A stretch of 64,000 bases of DNA from Massariosphaeria phaeospora. Taxonomy: Eukaryota; Ascomycota; Dothideomycetes; Pleosporales. Under the pieces are notes generated by a model. The model worked only from the letters and a program-made list of their open reading frames with translations. It was not told the origin of the DNA and did not search any database. Positions within the stretch are counted from its first letter, which is position 1. Each line of letters begins with the position of its first letter. The DNA is taken from contig JAADJZ010000008.1 of assembly GCA_011032825.1 (NCBI GenBank), positions 186,001 to 250,000 of the forward strand, read 5' to 3'. Shown here piece by piece: positions 1 through 9,946 of the stretch. A program made the position numbers and the translations under genes.

Positions 1-44
1 CGGCGTCGCGACAGAGCGATGAATCGAGTAGACTCGAGGCATAT

Positions 45-758
45 ATGCGAGACTTGAAAGTTGCGATCAAAGCCCGGCGAAAGGACGTCGTCCCTCAAAA
101 TCCGTTTGGAGACTATGCAGGGCTTATGGAGCAAGCCGCCCGTGAGCTTGGTCTCGAGATGAGGTGCTCTACGTCCACTAGCATTGACGGCTTCGTCTTC
201 CCTGCGCGGTATACTGACCCTGGAACTGGTTCCATCGAGGCATCGAAGACAATGGCTCATCTCGAGTATATAAACCGGGAAATTGTCAACGCCGGCTTAT
301 TTGCTGCCAGAGCCGTTTTTCACGGACTGCTCGGAAGCTGGGCGTCGCACGAAAAGCCACCGGTATGCTTCCAGTTCCATCCCCGCTTCCCCACGCATCC
401 AAAATACGACTCCGAATACCTCTCTGTCGAGACCGCTGGTGAGGACCGGATGCGTCGGGTATGGAGATACGAAGAAGCCTCCGACGAGATTACTCTGTGG
501 TCGGTCAGTCCACTGGACGAGTTGACAACGGAGAAACGAATCTTCAGCTTGGGCTTCATTCCGCCTGGGCAGGTCCAGAGTGCCGACACTGCCGTGGCTA
601 TGACATTACCGGCGGAACTAGAGTGTGCAGTTGTTACACAGCTCCAGGAGTATTGGTTCGAATTTAAGGGTGCGCTGGTTCAAGCCTTTTCGTGGGGGCA
701 AAACGGCTCGATGGAGCGTAGGCATTTCGTGAGACCGAAAGGCGGCTGGAGGTTGTAG
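45..758 (+). CDS. Unknown protein, possibly 5'-truncated by the window edge
   Basis: The reading frame gives 237 residues from the first ATG and I recognise no family in it. The same frame stays open from base 3 up to that ATG, so the true gene may begin outside the window and this may be only its C-terminal part. The product is a mixed-composition, soluble-looking protein with no signal peptide, membrane segment or low-complexity tract. A VCFQFHPRFPTHPKY stretch and several Trp-containing segments argue for a folded domain. Codon use is balanced and GC-rich like the confirmed genes. Coding status is likely, function unknown. Confidence 0.5.
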   Translation: MRDLKVAIKARRKDVVPQNPFGDYAGLMEQAARELGLEMRCSTSTSIDGFVFPARYTDPGTGSIEASKTMAHLEYINREIVNAGLFAARAVFHGLLGSWASHEKPPVCFQFHPRFPTHPKYDSEYLSVETAGEDRMRRVWRYEEASDEITLWSVSPLDELTTEKRIFSLGFIPPGQVQSADTAVAMTLPAELECAVVTQLQEYWFEFKGALVQAFSWGQNGSMERRHFVRPKGGWRL

Positions 759-1648
759 AGGAGCTTGCTAATAGGATAGCTGTTGCCGGGGTCAAGAGCT
801 GGACAGTGTATTCATCGTGCATCATGTCGGGTCCCATCTCCGATACCTTACATTGCGCCTTCGGATTGACATATTGTAGAGGTCGAATACATCCCTTAAC
901 CTTAGCATACGCGACAATTGGTTGCGCTGCATGGTCATACCACAAAGCGAGTATGCAAAGCTCGGATGCAGACTTCGATGGGGAGGTTGTAGATTCATTG
1001 CCGATAAAGAAGACTCCAAGCGATCCTCTTGACAGCCTAGGAGTTTTTAGCAACAGGTAGATACTCTACCTCAATTTTCACAAAGCCCTATTGTATCTAG
1101 GCATTCCGATGCAGCATCGAGTCGTGGTCCCGGCCGTTCGAATTTGCAAGCCACGGCTGTCGACAGCTCTGCCAACGTCGTCGGAACCCGCAAAGAAGCA
1201 AATGTGCAATGGGATCGTTGATGACGTCATCTGCTGCCAAGATCGAGGCGCTCGCGAACTCACGCACCACATTGAACATTCGCTGACAGCTCACCTTCAC
1301 TTTGCCATTTCATTTCCCGATGTTCCTAAACACAGAGAAACATGCCGCTGAGACGTGTGCGAGCCGCGTCCCACATCGCGGCGATTACTCTCTGCGGCGT
1401 GTGAAGACTTACAATCCCCGGTTCTGGGCGTCATGATGACCTCAGACGTGATTCGACGCGATGGAGAAAACCCTCACGAGCGCCTGCTGTGATCAACTTC
1501 CCTCTGCGTCAATCAACATCAGCAAGCCATCGCTCCTGGCTCGAGTCAGATACTCCGACGAGGCTCACTCAGCAAGGGTTCATCACTACCTACTCAACAC
1601 ACGCATTTCCGATCCCGCCGACAGCCACACCTGCACCCTCGTCTCACC
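759..1648. other. Intergenic stretch with repeat R2 copy 1
   Basis: No convincing gene is seen. Short overlapping frames exist on both strands but share no family features. The only notable content is dispersed repeat R2, listed separately. Confidence 0.5.
999..1108 (+). repeat. Dispersed repeat R2, copy 1
   Basis: About 110 bp that aligns with 41099-41226 (same strand) and 54702-54864 (opposite strand). Shared landmarks in order are GCGATCCTCTTGA (or a close variant), a CCTAGGAGTTTTTAG-like block, an AGTCTACCT-like block and AGCCCTATTGTATCT. The type of element is unknown; it could be the tail of a decayed transposon or of a duplicated gene. Confidence 0.65.
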
Positions 1649-1993
1649 ATGGCCTCCCAAACATCGCGGACCCTCCGCCAGCTTCGGCTCCCAGCGGTGC
1701 ACCAATCCGTACGCGCCCTGGCCACCACGCCGCGCATCCTCTCCGGCTCGAAGCTCATGGGCTCCAATCCGCAAGCCAACATGCCCGACTCCAACAATCG
1801 CGACGTCCGCAAAGACACGCCCAACACCGACCAGCAGTCCAGTGCGTCTCAGGACGAGGGCAGGAGTGGTGATGACCATCCTGCAAAGCAGCCGGACCAC
1901 CAGGCGGAGCCGAGTCGAACAACTGGGATCGGTGGAAAAGATAAGGTTACGGGTGGGAAGGAGGGCCTGGGCGAGAGGACAGGGCAGAAATAG
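1649..1993 (+). CDS. Small protein with mitochondrial targeting presequence
   Basis: A single-exon gene of 114 residues. Residues 1-30 are rich in Arg, Ser, Thr and Leu with no acidic residue (RTLRQLRLPAVHQSVRALA), followed by a possible cleavage site near TTPRIL. This is a typical mitochondrial presequence. The remainder is hydrophilic, rich in Asp, Asn, Gln, Gly and Lys and predicted to be disordered, ending GGKEGLGERTGQK. The start is preceded by CACC, a good fungal initiation context. I infer import into mitochondria; the function is not known. A longer overlapping frame from 1461 is less likely because it lacks these protein-like features. Confidence 0.6.
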   Translation: MASQTSRTLRQLRLPAVHQSVRALATTPRILSGSKLMGSNPQANMPDSNNRDVRKDTPNTDQQSSASQDEGRSGDDHPAKQPDHQAEPSRTTGIGGKDKVTGGKEGLGERTGQK

Positions 1994-2699
1994 ATGATGG
2001 GCAAGAATCGGAAGGACAGTCGATGCTAAGACTCAGAGAATGAGCTTGGAGACGGTTGCTACGGGCGATGCCTTCAGGACTCGGAGCTCATCGAATAAGT
2101 AGTAGCCCGTTCGTCGAAATAGGTAGCGTCTTACCCTTGGTCCTGAGCAATAAGCACTCAGTTTTTATGCTCGCTCTCACTCTTCTCGTCATGTTCCTGG
2201 ACGGTCGTGCGTGCAGAATCCAGAGTTTTTCAGAGGGAATTTAGCCAAGAGACGCGACTGAGGATCTTTCCAAGGTCCAGTCTCCTAGGTATGTTTTAGC
2301 AGACAACATAACGACAACTCTCTAGTCATAACAACTAATGCTGACACTCACACAGCATCCCACCCTGCAAGACAATCGACGATCTACGGTGCGCGCCGCC
2401 CTCGTGGTTGCTTTGGGCAATTGTCTCTTACACGACCAAGTTCGTTAGGTTTACGTCGATTCCGCACATGCGCCCGCACCCCATGTATAAGTACATGATC
2501 TGATCAGCATATGTAAGACTGCGCGCAAATTGACGAGGTTCCACAGAGCTGCGGCCATGGGTGGTATGGTTGACGTCACAGTGAAGGAAGCCTCGCCGGA
2601 TTTGAACACCAGCATCAAACCTCCCGCGAATAAAGAGTAGTAGTAGACCATCTAAAACCTCGCCCGTTCTACGTACACCCCTTTCATTGTATCCAAAAC
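1994..2699. other. Intergenic, nothing recognised
   Basis: No gene or repeat was identified. The end, just before the next ATG, is presumably the promoter and leader of the following small gene. Confidence 0.4.
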
Positions 2700-3340
2700 A
2701 TGTCTTCATCAGCAGGAAGAGCAGCAGGAAGAGCTACAGGCCGCATGGCGCTCCGCGATACCGGAGCACACCCCGAAAGCAACACGACTCCGTTCTGGAA
2801 GAGGATGTTCCACAGTAACGAGGATTCGGGCGCGCGTGCAATCCGAAAAGGAGCGAGGCGAGATCCGGAGCTCTACGTGCGTCGTCTTCCACACCAAAGT
2901 GCACCCAGCGCCGGCACAGCTGCGGATCGTTGACTCGTGCAAACTATGTATTTATTCACGGCCGGCATGTTCGCGTGGCTGGTTATCGATTCGGTATACT
3001 CACGAATACGCCTACAATTGTTTCGCACCCTTGACTAATCCGCTCGATCAGTGCACTCACCCACCGGCGCAGACGAAAGCTATGTCGCCAAAGTCCCAGA
3101 CTCGGAGCCGTGGAAGTCCGATGATCACGGCGGCAAGTACAAGTACTATCCCGAAAACAAGCCCGATAAGGAGGCGAAGACAGCGCCGTCGGCGCTTGAT
3201 ACGGTGATCGTTCCCAATGTCACTCTACCCAAGGTACGAGGGCTCACCAGGGGTGATGTCGGGATGAATGGGATACTGAGCTAAAGCAGCATCTCCACGA
3301 TCAGTACAACAAGTACGGGAAGGAGGAATTCAACTTGTAG
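2700..3340 (+). CDS. Small conserved-looking three-exon protein
   Basis: Proposed exons are 2700 to about 2880, 3052-3233 and 3290-3340. Exon 1 encodes an Ala/Gly/Arg-rich start, then NTTPFWKRMFHSNEDSGAR and KKD/RRDPELY-like sequence. Exon 2 carries a hydrophilic Lys/Asp/Tyr-rich segment ending VIVPNVTLPK. Exon 3 ends LHDQYNKYGKEEFNL. Introns have a TGACTAAT-like branch site (about 3031) and CAG acceptors. The obvious GTGCGT donor at 2877 leaves exon 1 out of phase with exon 2; GTCGTC at 2881 would restore phase, so the first junction is uncertain. The last acceptor could be 3286 or 3289, both in frame. The C-terminal pattern looks like a conserved fungal small protein, but I cannot name it. 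Confidence 0.55.
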
Positions 3341-4677
3341 GACTTATGGAACCGGTAGGTCTTACGCCGAATCAAGGGGGAGCCTGGAGAGGGCGGCTTG
3401 ATGGACCCCGTGATTAACCTCTAGCCGAGCTATACGAACCCCTATCGCTTAGGATCCCGTGTGGCCCTTCAGTTAGCTCACCACCAATCTCATGGTTCTC
3501 CTTTCATAGTGCAAATGGTAAGTATCTGTCGTGTCTGCGTGCCTGCGTGTTCCAGCTGCGTGTGTTGTATTTTCCTAATGGCTCTTTGGTTCATTCACGC
3601 ACGAAGGTCAGTAATCTCAACAAGCTTCCACGGCTTCTGACCATGGTCCATAGGCATGCGCTTCCAACATCCACCATTTCGCATTCACCGCCCCAAACGC
3701 ATCGACGGCACTACGCGCCCCAACCACATGGCACGTGGCTCCCTGTTTGGCCCGGCTACTCGACGCTCTGCAACGAGTAGCATGTCTGGAGCTTTGACAT
3801 TGCGCTCACCGCGACTGGGTGGGCATATCGGTAGGCAGACACCTGCGCAGGTCCCGGTCCGGGCCGTCGTCTGCACCCCGAGCGTGTCGGCTGTCTCTTA
3901 CGGAAACAGAATCTCCGGAACTAAAGAGATAAAGCTGCGCGCCTCCAAAAGGATTCTCTAACGCAGCAATGTAACTATAGAAAGCTACAATCCTATACAC
4001 AGCGTTTACTTGATTCTACAAGACATAGCGTGTTCAGCCTCAGTTCCGGAGATCCGTTTCCGCAAGAGAGCTGTGGTCGCTCACAAGCCCGACGTGCGAC
4101 TACGGACGTCAAGCCAGGCTGCCATGGCCGCTGTGTATTGGGGGATGCCCATTTGCTGGAGTTGTCGGTCGCCCCACTTTTTCTCGCGTGGCAGAGGAGG
4201 TTTGGGGGTGGCCGCAACGACGAAGTGACGACAGGTGAAGAAAATGAGCACAATGCCCACGCCTGCAGCCTGAGTCACCGCCTCTTCGCTCGTCGCCTCC
4301 TTCACCCCGCCGTCTTTGCGCTACAACCAGAGCTCCGCTCCCGTCCTTCGTCTCTCTCGCCCGCCTCTCCCCACCTCCAGCTCCATCGGCCGCACCTGCC
4401 TCTCGAGTCTCACCGCAGCTGCGTCTCGAAACCGCCCTACCTGCCTGTCGAAGCCGCCGCGCCTGCCTCGCGAAATCGCCGCAGCTTCTTCACCCGGCAG
4501 CCGCGCACCTCTTTCTTGTACCCCACCCCGCGAGTATGTTACGCACATGGACATGTCGAGCATCTCCTTCGTGTTGGAAATATACTCATGACATGGCTGC
4601 AGCACGTAGATTGAACGCCGCGAGCTCACCGCTCACCGACTTCGGACCTCGCTCGACCCTCAACACCATCTCCCGCC
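3341..4677. other. Intergenic, no supported gene
   Basis: Frames such as 3656-3961 and 4030-4614 are open but Arg/Ser/Pro-rich with no domain. I treat them as chance. The last 350 bases are C-rich (CGCC, CTCACC) and probably form the leader of the next gene. Confidence 0.4.
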
Positions 4678-5940
4678 ATGGCCAGCTGCGCTTCATCATC
4701 TTCGAGCGAAGAGTTCGGGCCTCCCCTCTCTCCGCTCCTACTGGGCCAGCGCCGCGCCATCGAGCCCAAAACTCCCATGAAGTCGCTGTTGTCCGCCTCG
4801 CTCAAGTCGACACCCGTGCTTCACCAACAGCGCACGACTCCGACTCATGCCTCCCCTCAAGCCCGGCGCGAGAAGACAGTTCAGGCGCTGCTTAGCCTCC
4901 CGAAGAAACCCTCACCTCCGGAAAGCGTGACTTCGGATGCTCCAAGTGGAGAAGACAGGCTTCTTCAGCTGTTCACTAACCGCTACCCGCCAATGCAGGA
5001 GCGCATCGTCACCGCCATGAAGAACACCCTCTCTGGCGTCGAGATCGCGTGTTTGGTGGCTGCCATGTCGACTTCCCGCACATGCTCCACCGACTCGATC
5101 AACTACATCAAGAACCGCATTTGGGATTGGAACAACCTTTGCGCGCAGTACTTCAAGGACCCGCGTGCATTCCGCAGCGTCCAGGCCAGAGCGCAAGCCC
5201 TTATCACCAGCTCCGCAGGCTTTTTATACGGGTCTTCCGCCGAGGCCTCCATGTTCATGACCTGCTTCTTCGACCAATGGCACAGCCATCACACCAAGCG
5301 CTGCGCACACGTCCCTACTATCGTCGTCCAGAAAGAAACGGCCCCTTTCCCCAAAGGTACAGACGGCTCAGCATCGCTCATGGAAAGCTACCTCTTTTCC
5401 GAAGGCTACGCCCGCGGCTCCGAGCCCGCCAACGTGCCCTATCTGCGCGAAGACGGCCAAGGTGTGTACCAGGAGTTCTTCCACCGTCGGCGCGGCACCG
5501 TCGTCGCTCTCGTCACCCTCCCCATTGCACCCCTCCAGTACGTCCTCCGCGCCCAGGAATGGACCATGTTCGCCGCCTTTGCCAGCTGGAACAAAGCATA
5601 CGCGCTCTTCCCCTACACGACATACAGAACCCGCATGCGTGTGCGCATGTCGCCGATCGGCGTGGGTGACGAGCGCCCGCTGCAACTCGATGGCTGGAAA
5701 ACCGAGGATGCGAGCTACGACAAATGGTCCCTGGACGAGACTCTCACGGGCGACCGTGCTGTGGGCGGCGCGGGCACTTGGATCATCCCACTCGAGACCG
5801 ACGGCGTTGAGGCGTGCGACATGCCAGACGCGAGGATCGAAGCGGTGCACTTCAGATTGAGAAGGTTTGGTGCAGATCAATTCCGCAATACAGTAAAGGC
5901 GTGCTACAGGCCGGTCATCGACGGCAAGATATATGATTAG
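4678..5940 (+). CDS. F-box-like family protein, paralogue 1 (short C terminus)
   Basis: A single-exon gene of 420 residues, started at the ATG in a CGCCATGG context. Residues 1-95 are a disordered Ser/Pro-rich leader. The conserved part begins at NRYPPMQERIVTAM and aligns with the 8042-9223 gene. Matching blocks are DPRAFRSVQARAQAL with DPVKFRSVQAKCNAL, FASWNKAYALFPYTTY with FISWNKVYSLFPYATF, and WIIPLETDGVEACDMPDA with WMMELDTTGITASDVPDS. The N-terminal helices resemble an F-box, which would bind Skp1 in an SCF ubiquitin ligase; that role is inference. Compared with its paralogue it stops about 100 residues earlier. It may be a diverged or reduced member, but there is no internal stop. Confidence 0.7.
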   Translation: MASCASSSSSEEFGPPLSPLLLGQRRAIEPKTPMKSLLSASLKSTPVLHQQRTTPTHASPQARREKTVQALLSLPKKPSPPESVTSDAPSGEDRLLQLFTNRYPPMQERIVTAMKNTLSGVEIACLVAAMSTSRTCSTDSINYIKNRIWDWNNLCAQYFKDPRAFRSVQARAQALITSSAGFLYGSSAEASMFMTCFFDQWHSHHTKRCAHVPTIVVQKETAPFPKGTDGSASLMESYLFSEGYARGSEPANVPYLREDGQGVYQEFFHRRRGTVVALVTLPIAPLQYVLRAQEWTMFAAFASWNKAYALFPYTTYRTRMRVRMSPIGVGDERPLQLDGWKTEDASYDKWSLDETLTGDRAVGGAGTWIIPLETDGVEACDMPDARIEAVHFRLRRFGADQFRNTVKACYRPVIDGKIYD

Positions 5941-8041
5941 TGGAGCGTTGACTCTACATCTGGCGAAAGTCCGACGGTGTGTTCTTCAAGCAACAACGGC
6001 GGTGTCTCTGAACAACGACGACGGGTCCCTGCTACAACCATGCCCGGTATTTTCGAGCCAGCGACGACGGATTACTACAACAACAACAACTACAACAAAA
6101 AACATTGGCGTTCAAGCACAGTGGTGACGACTCGGAGCGCATACTCAAAAGGCGTTTGTGGGGGGTTTGGCGTTCCACCAAGATTTTTCTGCGGGATTTC
6201 GGGTCGGGTCACATTCTGGCTGGTTTTAAAGATGGCGGCTTTTCTGGCAGCCTATGGCTGGGTCGCGACATCTTCGGTCATTTGGAAGGCTTGCCTCTAC
6301 CCGCCTTTGAGGTATTATATTCTCCTTTGAAGCTCTGTCTGCTCTGTGTTAGCCAGTCGAAGCATTGACATTTGCGAGGCGGCTTTTATGGGTGGGCTGG
6401 TTTTTAGGGTGATTTTTCGGGTTACGAATGGGATGGGCTGGTTTTCATGGGTCGTTATGGTATGGGTTATGAATGGAATGGTGAATCACCACATGGCATT
6501 AACGGTTTATCACGGCCGGTTTTACAAATGAAATTTCACATCCGAGATGGGTGGTTCATTGATGGTTTTTATGCGTGCAGGCTTGAGGTTCAGCAGCATG
6601 GACTGAATGCATCTTGACCGTGTATGTGCTGTGGAAGTGATCCCTGAAAATTGATGCTTCGAATGTGTGTGCACGATTAAAGTACTACGAGCGAGGGGCC
6701 CAAAAGTGGTGTTGCATTGTGTTCTCACAATGCGCATTCGGTGTTTGGTGGTGACTGTCTTCTGACTGGTCTCTTCGAGGACATGAGGTCGCACCGTGCA
6801 CACATGCGCCACAGACTGTATAGCACTGCGTAGTAAGCATTGTATTCAGGTGAATGTATCGATCATTCTAATCTGGCACCTCCTCTACGCTATTTGGTGC
6901 GACATGCGGTATTGGGAGCATTTGAAATAAGCACTTAAATGTGAGCTGCACACTGCATGGCTAAAACACATGTATCAACCTACATCTATGCTGTTTTTCC
7001 CGTACATAGTATGCCACGGTAGGTCCGGGACTCGAGAACTGTTCTCGTATGATGATGAGTCTGTGATGCATTGTAGTTGGTGGCCATGCCAATAGAGCCT
7101 TTCCGGGGTGGAATCTTACAGTCTGAGTGCTGTTTGCGGGTGGCAAAACATGGAAGGTGGGGAGCGAGCAAGCGGGGGGCTGTTTGGCGGCCACGTGACT
7201 GGCCCATTCACCCACGTCTTCTCTTCGGATAGTCCTAAAATAAATTTTCACGGATGATTCTTTTGCAAGTCATTAAGTTTTTCGTCTGCTATTTGGTATC
7301 TATCAATGATGATTCCTGGCTAGTAAAACGTCTGGTTCGAGATGTGTCTTTGTTTGACGTGAAACAGATTGTAGTATGTTTGACGAGCACAAACCACGTC
7401 CGATTCCTGGGGGGCTTAAATACATGCATAGACATGTCAGAGGTTATTGTAATTTCTTGATTTTTTTGCGCTGTTTTGTGTATTTTCCGCGACATCTCCC
7501 TAATATCGGCCACGGTGTGCAGAGAACTCGGGTACCCCATCCCAAATCATTCTTACGTCGTCAAGTCGAAACGATGACATCACTCAGGCTCTGAGGTGGC
7601 CGGGCGATGTGGGTTGCTGCATCAGACTATGTCTGTTACGCGAAGGTAGTGCTCTGCGATACTTCTTTGGCGAGCATGATAACTTTACCATACTCTGCGA
7701 CGCGCATTATTGTCTTAGTTTGCGCTGTTGGGGCTTCGTCCCGGGAGCCAAGTTTTCAGAACCACGGTTCACCTACGACACTCCTTGAGGCATTGTTACC
7801 TCCGCAACACGAAACGTCCGCCCATTCGGCAAATCCGCAGCGCTCTTAGAAGTGTTCACACAATGCCTTACCTTGGAAAGCGTGCTGTACACACACAACC
7901 GCGCTGTACACACACAACCGTGCTTCATACACATAGCGTCAGACTCTACAGTATATATTCTCCCCTCTTATTCTTGCTATACGCTTCTCCACACCTACCC
8001 TCCTAACAACTACAACCTCTCGAAATCTTGTTGAACCCAAC
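5941..8041. other. Intergenic between the two paralogues
   Basis: 2.1 kb with no supported gene. Notable are an AAC-rich microsatellite near 6075-6100, G/T-rich degenerate repeats at 6390-6490 (GGGCTGGTTTT motifs) and an ACACACAACCGCGCTGTAC duplication around 7890-7920. A TATATA run near 7953 lies 90 bp upstream of the next start codon and may be its TATA element. Confidence 0.4.
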
Positions 8042-9223
8042 ATGCAATCATCGAAGACAACACTCGCGGATCTTCTGAACTCTCGGTTCAGCCCAATCCA
8101 AAAGAAGATACTGTCCGAAATGGGTCCCTCAGAAATCTCTGCTTTGGCACGGACATCGAAGGGCTTCGAAGACATGGTCGATACATTGAAGGCGGCTGAC
8201 TACAACATCAATGCGAAGTTATTAGCCTACGTGAGCGACCCAGTAAAATTCCGCTCCGTACAGGCTAAGTGCAACGCACTCTTGCGTGGCGGCTTTGTAC
8301 GTGCATTTCTCGATCGCCAGGAGACCTCGCTCATGACCCTCAAAATTCTCACCGAAGATGACGAGGGCATAGAGATGATGAAAGAATACCTCGAAGCTGA
8401 GGGCTACGCCATGTCGATCAAGACGTCGGCCGTCTGGAGCATCTATTGCTTTGAGAAGACATCCAAGGACGGGTCTGTGAAAAAGATCCAAGTGACGGAG
8501 TGTGACTTGAACAGTTGCATGGATGGACTGTTTCAAGCTTCCACTCATACTGCCGAGCTCAACTTCATCTCCTGGAACAAAGTGTATTCTTTGTTCCCGT
8601 ATGCCACATTCGTGAAACGGGAGACTTACCTTCTTGGGGGTGATCAAATAGACGAGCGAGCCGCTCGGAAACTCGCACAAGCATCCAAAGACGGTTTCAA
8701 GACAAAAAGTCTTCCTTGGGACAGGGACGATGACAGCATGACGTGTCTCCGTCGCGTGGGAGATAAACGCACCTGGATGATGGAGCTCGACACGACAGGC
8801 ATCACGGCATCCGACGTGCCAGATTCAGTGCTAGAGGTCACTACTTTCAAGCTTAAGGCACATCAATCCGAAAGTCCGCGCAAGCTTTCGCATTACAGGA
8901 TCAAGTCGGTCGTGTTCGATCATCCAGTCCTCAAGCACCGTTACGTTGTGTACTTCAATGTGGCCAGTGTTTGTCAGCTATGGGTGAGCTTGTTCGAGCA
9001 GACGGTCATCGAGATGATGAAGATCCCGGAAGCGGAACGGCCAGTCCGTCAACTCGCAACACTGCAGACAGATTATCATCACCACGTAAGCGCAATCACG
9101 AACCTCGACACGTTCGACAAGCCTGCGACGTGGACGTTCTTTGACGATGAGGTCATTGAACGGCTTGCCAAAAGCTTTGCTGAGGAGGAAGCTAAAGGTG
9201 GCTCTGCTGACGAGGAAGTTTAA
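8042..9223 (+). CDS. F-box-like family protein, paralogue 2 (full length)
   Basis: A single-exon gene of 393 residues. It opens directly with the conserved region: RFSPIQKKILSEM, then EISALARTSKGFEDM, which resembles an F-box helix pair. It continues through DPVKFRSVQAKCNALLRGGF, EYLEAEGYAM and FISWNKVYSLFPYATF to a C-terminal extension of about 100 residues missing from the 4678-5940 paralogue. It ends in an acidic tail (EEEAKGGSADEEV). From memory, large Dothideomycete families of this layout have a nucleotidyltransferase-like GSF...DLD stretch after FRS. Here it is degenerate (RGGF, then no acidic pair), so catalysis is unlikely. An SCF-linked role is inferred only. Same strand and similar spacing to paralogue 1 suggest an old local duplication. 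Confidence 0.75.
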   Translation: MQSSKTTLADLLNSRFSPIQKKILSEMGPSEISALARTSKGFEDMVDTLKAADYNINAKLLAYVSDPVKFRSVQAKCNALLRGGFVRAFLDRQETSLMTLKILTEDDEGIEMMKEYLEAEGYAMSIKTSAVWSIYCFEKTSKDGSVKKIQVTECDLNSCMDGLFQASTHTAELNFISWNKVYSLFPYATFVKRETYLLGGDQIDERAARKLAQASKDGFKTKSLPWDRDDDSMTCLRRVGDKRTWMMELDTTGITASDVPDSVLEVTTFKLKAHQSESPRKLSHYRIKSVVFDHPVLKHRYVVYFNVASVCQLWVSLFEQTVIEMMKIPEAERPVRQLATLQTDYHHHVSAITNLDTFDKPATWTFFDDEVIERLAKSFAEEEAKGGSADEEV

Positions 9224-9946
9224 GGACTTGAAGAGCGTGCCTGTACTCAGGAACTAAGCCGTCTAGCTGATTTAATTTAATTATCTACTTAAATCTAAAA
9301 CTAATCAAGAAAAATTGCTGAATCTTCCCAATCTCAATAAATCATACAATCAAATCCATTGTAACGTCACCTCCATTCGAAAAATACTTTGCCTTACTAT
9401 CTCAATCGAGGTAATAACATGTGCTTTCCCGATACATCAGCTCCTGTAATAGAATGGTGCGATGGATTCTGCTATTCCAATTTGGCCTACCTGTTCCCTG
9501 TGAAGAGAGAAGGGACGAGAGAAGCAAAGACTTTATTGAAGTTATCTTAACAAACTATAGTTCTAAGAAGCTCTACAAAACAGCTACCTATTTAGCTTCT
9601 ACTAAATATAAATAAAGCTTTTCTTAAGCATTCGCCTAAACTTTTATTCTACCTCTCTTAGTTAATGCTAATTGTCTATTACTCGCAATACTCAATTTCT
9701 ATTTTGCTGTCTTGACGAACATGTTTGTAAGCGTTGGTGACCGTAGCGGTTACGAAAGTTATACATATCGTATGTGCGTAGAATGCTGCAAGTATCTAAT
9801 AAGTGCGCGTCGCGAAATGAGAGGTTTGCGCCAAGACCGAACTGGCTGGCTAGGTTGAATAGAGTTTAGGTCGGCAAACTATCATCATCACTCCACGGCT
9901 GCGATCCTCCACCCACCCAAGTCCGACCAGCCGTCGCAGCATCATA
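9224..9946. other. AT-rich intergenic with repeat R1 copy A
   Basis: The stretch 9270-9700 is markedly AT-rich compared with neighbouring genes, consistent with RIP-type mutation. It holds repeat R1 copy A and the 3' flank of the permease gene on the other strand. Confidence 0.5.
9501..9615 (+). repeat. Dispersed repeat R1, copy A (AT-shifted)
   Basis: Aligns over about 115 bp with 22047-22170 and, in its second half, with 60871-60975. Shared landmarks are TGAAGARARAAGG, TATAGTTCTRAGA and GCTCTACAAA. Relative to the 60.9 kb copy most differences are transitions, usually T or A in this copy, as expected after RIP. Confidence 0.65.
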
